From Papaver somniferum (lineage: Eukaryota; Streptophyta; Magnoliopsida; Ranunculales; Papaveraceae), in assembly GCF_003573695.1 (NCBI RefSeq), contig NC_039367.1:160224542-160288541 (forward strand): 64,000 bases of DNA, written 5' to 3'. The position numbers and the translations under genes are program-made. Below are positions 11,325 to 22,699 of this stretch, piece by piece. The notes below the pieces were generated by a model. The model ran no database searches. It was not told where the DNA came from and saw nothing but the letters and a program-made list of their open reading frames with translations. Within the stretch, counting starts at the first letter, position 1. Each line of letters starts with the position of its first letter.

Positions 11325-12099
11325 AACTTAGTAGGTGAAATTATGAGCTTTACTAGAATCTGCAGCAAAATGCAGTCAAATTCTCTACCTAGTAAACTAT
11401 TCCAACTAACAACACATTATGAGCTTTAAGAAGAAGCAAGATTCTGCTGCGTAAACATTGAGTAAATTGATGTTTGTTCTTTCTAATTTTCTTTTGCTTT
11501 TGCTTTTATCTTATTGCGTGAATAGCATAACCAAACTATTCCATTTCCTCAAATAATGATTCTGGATAAAGAAGCTTAAAATCGTTAGAACTTGCACATC
11601 ATTTTGCGGGATATTATGGGTAAGCAAGCTCCAGCCTCCAGATCAACAACTTATTTCAGATCAGTCTAGATCGCTGTCAGTTCTCCATCTTTTTGCACAT
11701 TCCGTAATCCAGCCAGTATGAATATAAAAGTTTAACAAAGATGGAAAACAATCAATATTTTAGTCCCACTGATTTTAACATGCACATACTCACAAGTTAC
11801 TAAATAACAAGTATTGATACTGCACTAAATAAGTTTGACACCAATTAAGCAGACACATAGTAATAGAATGACCCCAGGCAGTGTAGGAAGGCAGTGAGCT
11901 GTTGCAGGCATCAAGAAAAGATTGATGCTTGCAATAGTATCTTTGGCATAGCTGGTATTACAACTTGGATTACATATTGTATGAGACTAAACTTTATCTA
12001 GGAGGGGTTCTTATGCGCCCCCTGTCCACCATATCTACTCCTTGAGTACAATTTCACTCCTCCCATGCAGTTTTTTCCATCACCTAACCTTTATGAAGA
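11325..12099. other. Non-coding stretch, nothing recognised
   Basis: Downstream flank of the F-box/LRR pseudogene. No gene, RNA or repeat structure stands out. Confidence 0.5.
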
Positions 12100-12230
12100 G
12101 GAAAAACTGAAAAATAGTACACTGGTTAATTTGTGCGGGTTTTGCAATAATAGTGAAGAATCAGTCGAGCATCTGTTCCTTCATTGCCCTATCATTTGGC
12201 AGATTTGGAAACATTTTTTTTCTAGCAGTT
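12100..12230 (+). pseudogene. LINE fragment: zinc-binding domain of reverse transcriptase (zf-RVT)
   Basis: The plus strand reads LVNLCGFCNNSEESVEHLF and then LHCPIIWQIWKHFF. This is the Cys-x2-Cys...His...Cys motif (C-x-FC, EHLFLHC) that follows the reverse transcriptase in plant L1 elements. The frame ends in stops soon after. Neither a 5' domain nor a tail with target duplication is seen, so this is an internal scrap. Confidence 0.75.
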
Positions 12231-12790
12231 GAGTCATTTGAGTGAAAATGGTTGAGAATGTAGTGTTGTGCAGTTTAACCGTGGAATTTATCGGTTGGTG
12301 ACAGAACACTATAAAGTTTTGTCGTCCTAATGGCTCTATTTTCCTAATGGATAACGGTTTTTCTGCACTGCCAACGCTGGTTCTTCCACAGCGCGCCATA
12401 AGCCAAGCCGTGTACCGTAGTGGAGAAATTCTTGTCCGGTCGCCAATCGAGTTTTACCATAGTGATTTTTATTTTTCTCTTTCCTCTCTCTGCCCCCCAT
12501 CTTCCTGGGAAAAAAAACCCTCCCAAACCCTAGCCGCTTCTCGCTCGGATTTGGTTCTTTCCGACCAAATCCGAGCGGGGATTTCATTTCCTTCCTTTAT
12601 TTTGTTGAGGGCATACAGTTTTTCGTAAGATTTAATGTTGTTGGTGACCATATTGTGAGCTTTTGACCCTTCTCTCTTCTGCCTTTTTTGAATTTTCAAC
12701 CCTATAATTACTTTACGGTGGTGATGATAGCAGTCTTTTTCAGAAATCAGTTAATCTATGGGTTTATTGGCGTGGAAATCTTGGGGTTTT

Positions 12791-13060
12791 TATTAGACGT
12801 GTATATAGTCTAGGCAGCTGTGACTGCACAACTGCAACGCCAGTCCAAGTATAGTCCAAGTCTTTAGGAGTATAGTTATTGAAGCTGTTGTAAATCCGAG
12901 TCCTCTGTACTTTTGGTTATTGTAACAAGTCCTGTAAACTCGTTCTATCTGCTAGGTTATTCTTCCCTTGTAACTTGTACTGATGCATATAAATACTTAA
13001 TGAAGAATCAATCTGTCTACACAGTTGTGAGACATTAAACCAATAACTTAGAATCTTTGA
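12791..13060 (+). repeat. Copia 5' LTR
   Basis: It begins near ATTAGACGTG and carries a TATAAATACTTAATG promoter-like string at about 12986. It ends just before the primer-binding site at 13061. The usual TG...CA termini are not clean, so the borders are approximate. Confidence 0.65.
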
Positions 13061-13137
13061 TGGTATCATCTTGATCCATCCTAGGACCTATCTTTATCTC
13101 TTCCGCTCAATTATCAAACTCTGATTTCTCTCTCACA

Positions 13138-14285
13138 ATGGTGGACACTCCAGATCAATCACCTCCTTCAAGTCCAATTCATTCCAACATTGAAACCCAA
13201 ATCAATTCTTCAAGGAATACTCGAACCCTAGACCCTTACATAATTCATCCAAGTGACAATCCAGCAACAGTTCTATCTTCTCCTCTTTTGCAGGGGGATA
13301 ACTATGGATCCTTGGTTAGGGGAATAACTAAGGCTCTGAACGTTAAAGGAAAGCTCGGGTTTGTTGACGGATCTTTCCCTCCTCCAAAAGATGGATTGCA
13401 GTATCAATGCTCGAAAAGATGTGACGATCTCGTCGGCAGTTGGCTCCTCAATTCTTGCCAACCAGACATCAGGGCTAGCTGCTTATATGCCCCTTCCTCT
13501 CGAGAAATATGGAAGGATTTACAGGTGATATTTTGTATATCCAATGCTCCTATTTTATTTCGACTCAAGTCAGCTATAGCTGCCATTAGGAAAGAATCAA
13601 TGTCGGTTTCTATGTATTACACTAAAATCAAAACTCTATGGGATCAATACAATTCTATCGTTGCTGCAACCGAAGTCTGTATTTGTGGTGTCTGCAAGTC
13701 TCTTCTTGAGAGACTCGAACGTGACAGAGCCATGGAGTTCCTCCAGGGTTTGCATGATCGTTTCTCTAAAGACAAATCCTGATGATGGATCCCTTCCCCC
13801 ACTGCTCTTTGTATCTTAAATATGGTGCAATAGGAGGAAGAACAACAACACATTACGACCAGTCCTCTTCCAAGCATCGACTCAGTTGCTCTCAATACGA
13901 ATCATTTTTCAGCATCATCTTCTGCTAATCGATCTGCTACCAGTGACAACAAGAGGCCGAGACCACACTGCGATTACTGTAATCGCCATGGCCATGTTCG
14001 CGATTGCTGCTATCGTCTTCATGGTTTTCCTTCGCCAGTTGCATCACAGCCTGTTGCGGCCAATACCACTGTTGTTCCTCCTTATTCCAACCCGCACATC
14101 AACCTGCACTGCCTACTTTCTCAGCTGAGCAGTACTCTCGTCTGTTGGCACTGATCAATACTCCATCTGAGGATACTCCAATGGAACCAAGGGTGAACTT
14201 TGTTGGTAAGTTATTTAACACTTTTTTCTTTGAACCCTGGTTTGTTGATAATGGTGCTATGATGTGTTTTTCAATTGAGTTGTAG
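13138..14285 (+). pseudogene. Copia gag polyprotein with zinc knuckle and protease start, frameshifted
   Basis: The first open block (13138-13782, 214 codons) begins MVDTPDQSPPSSP. It holds the Copia gag N-terminal region (LDPYIIHPSDNP, LLQGDNYGSLVR, KLGFVDGSF), then MYYTKIKTLWDQY and MEFLQGLHDRFS. A stop precedes the zinc knuckle CDYCNRHGHVRDCCYRLHG (C-x2-C-x4-H-x4-C) near 13970. A further frameshift leads to the protease start PWFVDNGAMMCF, where the catalytic DSGAT is DNGAM. Gag packages the RNA and protease matures it; here at least two frameshifts and the altered active site make it dead. No integrase or reverse transcriptase follows. Confidence 0.88.
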
Positions 14286-14309
14286 TAAGATGATACGTTC
14301 ACTCAGATT

Positions 14310-15896
14310 TGTTGAGAATTTGTTTTAAGACTTGATAAAGAAAATAAGGAAAAATATATATACACAATTTGTCACAATATGAAGAGATGTTGAGACGCGG
14401 GATTCCACTACTTTTCATATTGTTATGGTTCAGTCATTAACTCTAGACGATATATCTCAAACAAAAGAAGTTGTGACTCTAGTTCTTTGCCAAAAATAGA
14501 TTTCGTAAAATATTATTTGTAATTTAAAAGCATGACGCATCTAAAGTATTTAAAACTAAGCATGCGGCATCTAACAAAATAACAAATAATTAATAGAAAT
14601 CATAAAGCAATTAAATCTATGCAAAAATTCAATAAAAGAATTAATTCATTTACCACAATCATGAAAAGTTGCTTCCTCCGTTGTCCCAGTGATGGGGTCT
14701 AGCTCCGCATGGTGAAAACACACTCAAAGGAATTTTTCATTGCTCAAAAAGTGTTTACAAGGAGAAAATGGAGAAATAATTCAAAATCGGGTTTGTAACA
14801 ATTATATTTGTTACAAACAAGAGAACTAATGTTGCTCTAAGACCGTCTCCTGAACTACGACCCTTGGATGTGGGTAGTTATCGCTGTAGCTTCTACGACT
14901 GTCACTATGTGTCTCAAACACTGTAGCAATTACGACTGCTCCTTGTAGTCTTATGTTCTTCGTATGTTCTTCAATGGCAGCAGCAGAGACAATCTTTGCA
15001 ACTCCCGATTCTCTGCTGTATTCTCACCCCTAACTCTCCATCCCCCATCAAAGATACACCAGAAGACTTTATATAGCTAACAGAACCAATAAATCTCGCG
15101 CAATCACTCCAAAAATTCTTCCATTACTCGGCAGTAAATGCAAATATTCTCGAGATATTTTTGTTCCTGATTTATCTTCTCACGCTGTTTTCTCGTGTAA
15201 AAACACTCCAAACACGTTCATTCATCATCCAAGAAGTGGTTAAACTCGCAGCAGGCACATGCAAACCTCTTAATCACACACAGAAAACTCGGGTTACTCG
15301 TGATACTCTGTTTTATCCAAAAGCAATGATTCGGCCCTTGTTGATCGATTCTAACCCATATACCCGTCTTGTTTTGTCGTAACAGGACCATACTAATCCA
15401 AATTACCGATAAAATCTCTCTCAAATCATTCCCTATTTCAAACTAAAAACCCGTGAGAAACCATCCTTCCCTGTTTTGCAAAGTCCACGTATACAACCCA
15501 AGTTTATCGAAACTAAACACGTTACTAGCCCTGTTTAGGTGTAACAGGGTGAATATAACCAATTGTAGCGATAAAATCACCCTGGAATACCTAGAAAATT
15601 CGAACCCTAATTCTTCCCGTACGCTGCAATTGTTCCCGCCAAAACTGGATTTTGAAAGATTGGGGATGACCTACCCCTAAAATATAAGGGGGTGCGAATA
15701 ACATTCGTCTCCCTGGGGGTGCAAATAGTAACGGTGGTACCCCTTAGTAATTGAGTGCTCGTTAACTGAAATTGGGGTCCATTTAGCAGCTTTCCTCCCG
15801 GGGTCCAAATAACACTTTTTGAGCAACTTTTTTCACAAAAGTGTATTTCTCCAAAAACACCTACACAATCATAAAAACACCATAAAACAGATGTCC
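14310..15896. other. Unclassified repetitive stretch, possible LTR-type sequence on the minus strand
   Basis: It starts sharply with TGTTGAG where the Copia gag ends. On the minus strand a TATATAAAG box lies near 15072. Two diverged units with a period near 165 bp share the core (TGTAACAGG..., CGATAAAATC) around 15380 and 15550. No coding frame is credible. I could not find a matching second end. Confidence 0.4.
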
Positions 15897-16258
15897 TTAA
15901 GACTTGGACTATACATGGACTGGCGTTGCAGCTGTGCAGTCACAGCTCCCTAGACTATATACACGTCTAATTCCCCCCCCCCCNNNNNNNNNNNNNNNNN
16001 NNNNNNNNNNNNNNNNNNNNNNNNNNNNNNNNNNNNNNNNNNNNNNNNNNNNNNNNNNNNNNNNNNNNNNNNNNNNNNNCCCCCCCCCCCCCCAAGTTGG
16101 AGGCTAAGGACCATCTGCACGAAGATCCAAATTGCTAGCAAGTTGGCGAAAATGATCCACTCCCAGCGGTTTCGTGAAAAGATCAGCTAATTGTAATGTT
16201 GATGACATATAAGTAGGCTTGATTAAACCAGAAAGTAGTTTGTCACGTACGTAAGATT
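15897..16258 (-). mobile_element. Copia retrotransposon, 3' fragment (RNase H end, polypurine tract, start of 3' LTR)
   Basis: On the minus strand 16258 down to 16095 reads LLSGLIKPTYMSSTLQLADL, FTKPLGVDHFRQL and a stop. This is the C-terminal end of Copia RNase H with its hallmark ADLFTKPLG. It is followed by CCAACTTGGGGGG, a polypurine tract, an assembly gap, and then the first 75 bp of an LTR matching 12791 onward. Beyond that the LTR is cut off. It lies in opposite orientation to the gag half at 12791-14309. Confidence 0.82.
15984..16079. other. Assembly gap (96 N) inside a homopolymer C tract
   Basis: Eleven C (15973-15983) and fourteen C (16080-16093) border the N run. On the minus strand this is the G-rich polypurine tract of the Copia fragment. 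The gap is therefore probably a sequencing stall, and its true length is unknown. Confidence 0.95.
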
Positions 16259-17267
16259 ATCTTATATTCTCCTATGGGATATATGATGAGGAGATGTTGA
16301 TAGATGAAAACTTGAATAATGGTGCAAATGAAGATCCAATTGCTCAATATGAAGGAACTAACTCTCAAAATGAGGAACCCGAACCTCAAATTTTTTAGGT
16401 AAACATCTTATACTCTTCGATTTGTCTGTTTGTTGCTCCAAGTGGTCGAATCATCCACACTATGGAACAACTCAGCGCAAGGGTCGTTATTGTCGGGGGT
16501 TTATACCAAAACGACTCTGTGGAGTTGTTATTTTATTAAAACCACCAATAACGACGCAAACCTGCAACTTTTCCAGGCTATGAAAAATCGTCATGGTGGT
16601 GTGATAAACATTGACGACTCCATCTAGCTAAGTCACTAAGCGTCGTCGTTACTCTGTCTTGTTTATACCATCACGACTCTAAAACATAAAACTCTTTGTT
16701 AATGTAACTCTTAGGGTCGTCATTCGTGTAATCATTTAAAATAACAACACTAACCAACCATTTCATAGATAGCTGAGAGTCCTCAACGTTATAAGTATAG
16801 GGTTAACGACACTAGGACGACGATGGAATATTCCAACTTATCAGCTTTAGGGTCGTTATTCTGCTAAATATATAGTTGACGACCCTTAAGATGCCACAAT
16901 ATATAATCTTATCAGCTTCAGAGTACTTATTCATTCTAGCCAACATTTAAACAAATAACTTCTAAACAACGTTTTAAAAGCTTAAGAAAGCAAAATAGTT
17001 TCAACAAAAGCAAAATAGTTTCAGAAAACCATCCAAACCAAACCCCTAGCATCTAATACACAAAATAGTTGCATCTAAGTAAAGTTAATAAGCAAAGTTC
17101 AAGTCGAAAGTAACATAAAACATAAGTTCATTTCGACAGTAACATCTCCTCACTCAATACCACCACCTCAACCCCTTTTACCTCACTGATCGTCTAACTT
17201 TCCGGATTCTATTAGAATGACCCTGAGTTGCACTGCCCCCTAGGGAACCACCATCTTCTCTACTGCC

Positions 17268-17492
17268 TTATTCATCATGATGGCTACCTTGTCCCTGTTC
17301 AGCACGTTCTTTTCCTAGTTGGCTACGTGATTTCCTGGTCCTCTTACCTTCCTTAGCCAGCTCAGCAAACATTTTATTTGCACTGGGATATTCAACGTGT
17401 CTGAAGTAACAAGCGTATCGACGTTGTTTGTCAGGATCGAACACTTCCCCTTTGTCAGCCGAGCAACACAGTTCCTTGGCAAAAAAATTCAT
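17268..17492 (-). pseudogene. Exon of a transposon-type protein (unrecognised family)
   Basis: A 74-codon block reads ELCCSADKGEVFDPDKQRRY, then YFRHVEYPSANKMFAELAKE, and ends in a basic, Gln-rich tail. It looks like a conserved protein, and the context (motif array, acidic exon upstream) suggests a transposon-associated DNA-binding protein. I do not recognise the domain with certainty. An upstream splice partner would be the acidic block at 17587-17822. Confidence 0.45.
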
Positions 17493-17586
17493 TCGTTCTC
17501 TATAGTTGCATCCAAATACAAATTCACATTAACCTACTTATATTTGTATGTACACGGCGATGACAATTACAAAAATAAATACTCAC

Positions 17587-17822
17587 CATAAGCTTAAGAA
17601 TGGTCGATCATCCTCATCCTCCTTATCACCTGCATCATTACCATCATCATCATCATCCTTATCACCACTACCACCACTATTTCCATCATCATCCTCATCA
17701 TCATTATTGTGTTCATCCTCCTCCTCCTCAATCTCCAAATCCTCCTTACCACCACCACCATCACCTCGACCAGAACCACCGTTACCAGCATGACCATCAT
17801 CATCTTCATCACAAACGACCCT
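17587..17822 (-). pseudogene. Acidic low-complexity exon, minus strand
   Basis: The minus-strand frame is rich in Asp/Glu/Gly (GKEDLEIEEEEEDEHNNDDE) and ends RPFLSLW-like at a GTGAGT splice donor (17581-17586). The plus-strand His/Pro/Ser frames over the same bases are shadows of this triplet repeat. It probably joins the 17268-17492 block in one transposon gene, but it could be no more than a GAT repeat. Confidence 0.4.
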
Positions 17823-19075
17823 TCAACATAAATGACGACTCCAAATTAGACCATGACGCTTCTCAAATACATAATGACGACTCTACTTCTTTTCAATAAC
17901 GAACCTTCTGATTATTTGGACAGTAAACAAGTTATTTTTAATACAGAGTCGTTAGGTTCTAAAAATGGGTCGCCATAAGGAATCGTTAATGGTTTATATA
18001 TTAAAACTAACGACCCTTTCATTATTTTGGACAGAAAGGTAGTTTTGTATAATATAGATTCGTTTAGCAATAAAATAGTTCGTCAACAAGAATCGTCATC
18101 GGGGTAATTAAAACATCTTCCTGTATAACCTAGGGTCGTTGTCTTCCTCAGCATAACATTAACGATTTTTCATAATATATCAACATGCAGATGAAAAATC
18201 GTTAGGGAATAAAGACTTCGACTATGACGACCCTAGATCTGTAACTGCAATGTTGCAGTTAAAAACCAAAATTTTCATACCTTCAGATATATTAGGGGGT
18301 TTTAATTCACATACCTTCTGATTGGAGCCATACCCTAGTCCGATTCCGCCTCTTTTGATTTCTTCCTCTGGGTCATTAATGGAGATGGAGTGAATAGGGA
18401 GAAGGAGGGGAAGAGAAGAAGAGACTAATTTTTGTTTAGAGATGATGAAATGAAATTTGGGGCCTAGGGTTAAGGGTTAATAGGATTTTTAGATTAGTAA
18501 TTAGAAAAGGATAAAATGGTATTTTCGCCGTTTTTGGACTCCCCCTTTAATATTTGGTGTGGGTAAAAATTGGTCAGGCCCCTAATTGTTTTTTGGGCCC
18601 CCAATTAAACGAGGTTTCCAAGGGGTTCTAAGGGGCATTTAACATTAAAATGTAATATGTAATATTACTTATTTACAAAATTATCTTCACCGAGGAAAAA
18701 AAAAGTTTTACCATAGCGGAGATCCACTTTGCCCATCTATATGGCTTAACAAAACGAAATTTTAGTTCTCTGCTATATTTTTTGTGTCCTAATTTACTTG
18801 TCGCCCTAATTTAGAGAAGTGCATAGTTCAACATCCTAGACACCACTCATAAATATACACTTAACATGATTTTTTTTGTCAATACCACTGGTTAAATCCC
18901 GCCGCTTCATACCGACCGAAATAGATACGGTGGGACCCCAACCCGCTCAAACGAGCTACCCATCTTAATTCCTACAAGACGAGTTGGTCCCAACCTATCT
19001 ATTTCAATGTATATATCGCGCAAGATTATAGTTTTTGTTTTGTTGAAGTTATATGAAGTTAGGAACTAAGAACTA

Positions 19076-20706
19076 AGTAAACCAAGCAATGATCAGCAAA
19101 AAATTGTTTGGAGGCTGGTGAGCCATCCTGATGACTTATAGGCAAAAAGTTTAAAAGGGAAATACTTCAAAAAAACGGGTGCTCTCCTATCCAAGAAGAA
19201 ATCACAAGCTTCTTGGATTTGGAAATGCATTCTTCAAGGAATTGAACACATAAAAAACCACATCTTTTGGGAGGTGGGTGATGGCACCTCTATAAATATT
19301 TGGGAGGATAAATGGCTTCCCAACAGAACTGAACCTCTTGTGAATTCCTTTCACAATGACCATTCCAATATAACACTTGTTTCATAGTTAATTGACTGTG
19401 AAACTATGAAGTGGAATACATCTCTGCTACATGCTTTGTTCGACACTACTCTAGTCAATGAAATCAGTAACATAAAGCTATACACAACAGACATGGGTAT
19501 CTTGAAGAAAGACAAACTCAGATAGATACTCACAACCAACGGGGATTTCACTATGAAATCATTATATGCTAAACTTCACAATCAAACTGACTCCACTCCC
19601 ATCAAAACTAAAAAATTTTGGAAACAACTTTGGAATATAAATACTTCACATAGAATAAAGTTATTCATTTGGAAGTACTTACAAGATATTTTACCTACAA
19701 AAACTAAACTTGGAATAGCATCAAAGGAAAAAAGAAAGTGTGTTTTCTGCAAGCGAGTGGAAGAAACAACCTTCCATTTATTTTTTGAATGTGAATACGC
19801 AACTGCAGTTTGGTGGCTACATCCAATGCCTTGCCAGGAGTATTCTCTAACCCTTCTTACATGAATATCTCTTTCTTTGATATGTATAAGAACTGGTTGG
19901 CAGGGGATAGAAATTCAATCTCTATGGCACTAGCTGACACCAAATGCTGGTTCATTTGGAAAGAACGTTGTCTTAGAGTCTTTGAAAACAAAAATAGAAC
20001 CCCAAATCAGCTAGCTAAAGATACTGCAAGACACTATAATTATTTGCTAGGAACATTACAGAGTATCACCAAAACTTATGTTCAAATCTGCTGGACTTTC
20101 CCTGCTACTAATTTCTATAAATTAAACTGTGATGCCTCATGGTTATCTGCAAATGCTAATGTAGGTTTTGGTTTTGTCTTGCCCAATTGGACAGGAACTT
20201 TCAAAGGTGCAGCAATGGGCATTTGCAGGTCAGAATCAGCAGAAGAAGCTGAAGCTGTAGCTCTGCTAAAGACAACAACATGGGCCGCTACAAAAAATCT
20301 GACTAATTTGGCCATTGAAGGTGACAACCATAACACCATCAACTACTTGCAAGGTAAACCAAGCGCAATCAAGTGGCAATGTGAGGCAATCCTAGATGAA
20401 GTTAAGAAGATAGCTCAGACTCTATCCGGTTTTGGAGGCTTTCAATATATGGATCGCAAAGCTAACAAAGTGGCAGATGTGCTAGCTAAGGAAGGAAGAA
20501 AATCTACACAACAATCTACTTTTTTTGCTGAAACGCCATCTTATTTATTTTCAACAATAGCTTTTGACACTGTCAAAGCTTACGAAGTATGTAATATGAA
20601 TGCTACTTGTGTACCTTTCCAAGAAATGGCTAATCACACAGATTCAGTCAACAGGCGGACAACTCAACCCGAGTTAGTATCAAATGGGTCTGAATCTGTA
20701 GATTAG
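19076..20706 (+). pseudogene. LINE ORF2 remainder: RT C-terminus, zf-RVT and RNase H
   Basis: The first part reads NQAMISKKL and, after frame slips, SQASWIWKCILQGIEHIKNH and INIWEDKWLP. Stops fall at 19386 and where DKLR-stop replaces DKLRW (about 19522). A block at 19553-19864 has the zinc-binding motif CVFCKRVEETTFHLFFEC. After a frame change the last 298-codon block (19810-20706) holds an RNase H of the LINE type. Its four acidic catalytic positions are all present: LNCDAS, AEEAEAVAL, IEGDN and KVADVLAKEG. RNase H would remove the RNA template strand. The protein cannot be made as a whole, but the RNase H frame itself is uninterrupted. Confidence 0.92.
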
Positions 20707-20750
20707 TGTTTCTTTCAGTAATATATCTTGGTTATTTTCAAAATAAAAAA
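19076..20750 (+). mobile_element. 5'-truncated L1-type LINE with RNase H, 15-bp target duplication
   Basis: AGGAACTAAGAACTA flanks the element exactly at 19061-19075 and 20751-20765, and a short A-rich tail (AAATAAAAAA) precedes the right copy. Coding begins inside the reverse transcriptase C-terminus, so most of the element is missing. Both borders and the tail fit target-primed reverse transcription. Confidence 0.95.
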
Positions 20751-20769
20751 AGGAACTAAGAACTAGACT

Positions 20770-21570
20770 TCTAAAAATTAGGAACATAAATACAAGTCGA
20801 GGATGTTTGTGAGAAAATATTACTCTCAACATATCTCAATATTTGTACAAACTAGGCCGGAGAACAGGGACAAGCCTATGAAGGAGCTAACCTGGACTAT
20901 AGCCAGTCCCATAATTTCACCCAGAAAATATTTAGTACAGGAGTTTGACTGATGTTTCTTCTTAGCCCAGTCCAGAGTTTAGCCCATTTCATTTCATAGA
21001 GCAAGCCTACAGCCATTACTAGCCCACTTGAGAAATGTTAAAATCTTCACCATTGCGGAATTTGCGGTGAAGATTTTACTCTTTTACTCAAACATCAGAA
21101 TCTCATATATTTTTATAGCCTAAAAATTTTCAACGGCCTTCGGCCGCCTAGATCATATTTAGTCATACTGTTGTGCAATGTAACTTTAAGTCGGTTCACA
21201 ATATCGTCACACAAAAGAAGGTCTCTACAATCATAACACGAGTTTAAATGTCGTAACAATGTTCAAGACTAATTGTCCTCATTACTGGGGCAATTAGCAA
21301 TTTACAGCGAGCACAACTTTAAGCTACAACGCCAACTTGACAACCCATTAATGGGAATCATGAATTTTCCACTGGACCATCTTTTTGAGCTTGACAACAA
21401 AATTCTCGTGACCCTTCACTCTCATTCAAGAGCCGTCATATTCTCAACAGCATCTTTCAATCTCAATACAAAACACAACAAACAAAAACCCACGAAATTT
21501 TATAATTTATATGTATTATTTGAATTTGCAAAACGTCATTTTTTAAATAGAGGAAAACAAATTGAAAAAT
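20770..21570. other. Non-coding stretch between LINE and Copia element
   Basis: A 99-codon frame at 21273-21572 has no recognisable features. Short repeats of (G)CCCAGTCC and TAGCCCA around 20880-21030 hint at a small decayed element. Nothing further can be supported. Confidence 0.4.
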
Positions 21571-21578
21571 GAAAGAAA

Positions 21579-22120
21579 TGTTGGGTGCAATAATCAAAAA
21601 CAAGGAAAAATCAAATAAGCAAAAGTTATTGATACTTAGCTCCTTTATAATGGAAGTTATCGATTTGATGAAACGGACAAGCTCCTTATATCTCCGCAAC
21701 AACAACAAGGCAAAACTTTGGAAAAACAGAGTGAGTCACGTGTTCAACACCTACTACTAGCATATGTAGTAGATGCTCAACTTGAGCTTGGCAACTCCGA
21801 AAAATCATAAAGGAAAATCTCGAACACTTGAGAAAACAATATAAAATGTTTTTTTCCTCAGGGGTCCCTCTAAATATAGAGCAACCCCTTTCCCATAGTT
21901 TTACGAAAGTAGTGAATTTGTTTATATAATTGACAAATACAATTTTAAGAAGAAAAACTCTCCGATGTGGGACTAAAAGGTTTATATAGTTTCTTAGAAC
22001 TACTAAAAACTGGAAACTCCACAATGTGGGACTAATAAGTTTCATTCACAAAAGAAAACAATAAATTATAATTTTTATTAAAATTTCAAAAAATTATTTT
22101 TTATTAATCGTTTTCCAACA
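21579..22120 (-). repeat. Copia LTR (3' LTR in element orientation)
   Basis: 542 bp, TGTTGG...CCAACA. The complement of CTAAATATAG near 21871 provides a TATA-like box on the minus strand. Confidence 0.94.
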
Positions 22121-22699
22121 ATCCCCCACATGAATGAAAACTCAATAAAACATGAAAACACAGATAGATCTTGGTAAATCAACATCCCAATCTCACGATC
22201 CAAACAGACTGATCGTGCAAGTGTTGAAATCATACTAGTCATTTCTACGTCCTCTCCCTCCCACAAAAGTGTGTTGACCCCAGGGTCATACTATGGATTG
22301 CACAAATCATAATAATATTGAGAGCTTTCATCTTTAGTTCTCAAATGGTGAGACTATAGGTATCTTTCACCAAAGTGAAAAAGCATGAACTAGTGAACCC
22401 TTAGTGACCTTAGTTCTAGTAATACCAAAACTATCAAAACGAAAATCACATAAAAAGCGCAGGAAATACCATTTTAGGCAGAGGTGTCCATGAGGTCTTG
22501 AACCTTTGCTTCGTGAGATATTACCGGAATTACTTGCTAGAGACAGTGAACTATGTCTTGAACTGCTAGCATTTGATGTAATTCGCGATAACAACCACGG
22601 GTGATATCTCCAAGGTTGCTGCCAATCTCGTGCCGTTTTGTCCAATTTGGCCCTGGACATATCTTGTTTCTCAGAATGCTCTAGAGAATCAAATCTCAT

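Larger units (their letters stand above)
12791..14309 (+). mobile_element. Copia retrotransposon, 5' part (LTR, primer site, gag, start of protease)
   Basis: An LTR-like segment (12791-13060) is followed by TGGTATCATC, close to the TGGTATCAGAGC initiator-Met tRNA primer site usual in Copia elements, and then by gag. The element stops abruptly after the protease start, at a TGTTGAG boundary at 14310. The LTR start matches the inverted fragment at 15897-15972 over about 75 bp (ATTAGACGTGTATATAGTCT). Confidence 0.8.
16430..18640 (-). mobile_element. Putative DNA transposon with GGGTCGT motif array and an acidic-protein gene
   Basis: About ten copies of GGGTCGT or its complement lie at roughly 16482, 16711, 16851, 16876, 17814, 18004, 18126 and 18225, on both sides of a coding centre. 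On the minus strand the right side starts with GGGCCC/GGGGCCTGACC strings. A CT-rich leader follows (18390-18440), then a short first exon beginning MTQRKKSKEAESD near 18378. Such flanking motif arrays are typical of CACTA (En/Spm) elements, but I did not find CACTA ends, so the superfamily is open. Borders are approximate. Confidence 0.5.

Noticed and set aside
14310..15896. A complete LTR pair enclosing this stretch
   Set aside because: The TGTTGAG start is sharp, but no matching second LTR or AGATT target duplication was found on the right.
17548..17899. Plus-strand His/Pro/Ser-rich frames as a histidine-rich protein
   Set aside because: They are shadows of a CAT/CCA triplet repeat. The minus-strand reading is acidic and ends at a splice donor, which is more plausible.
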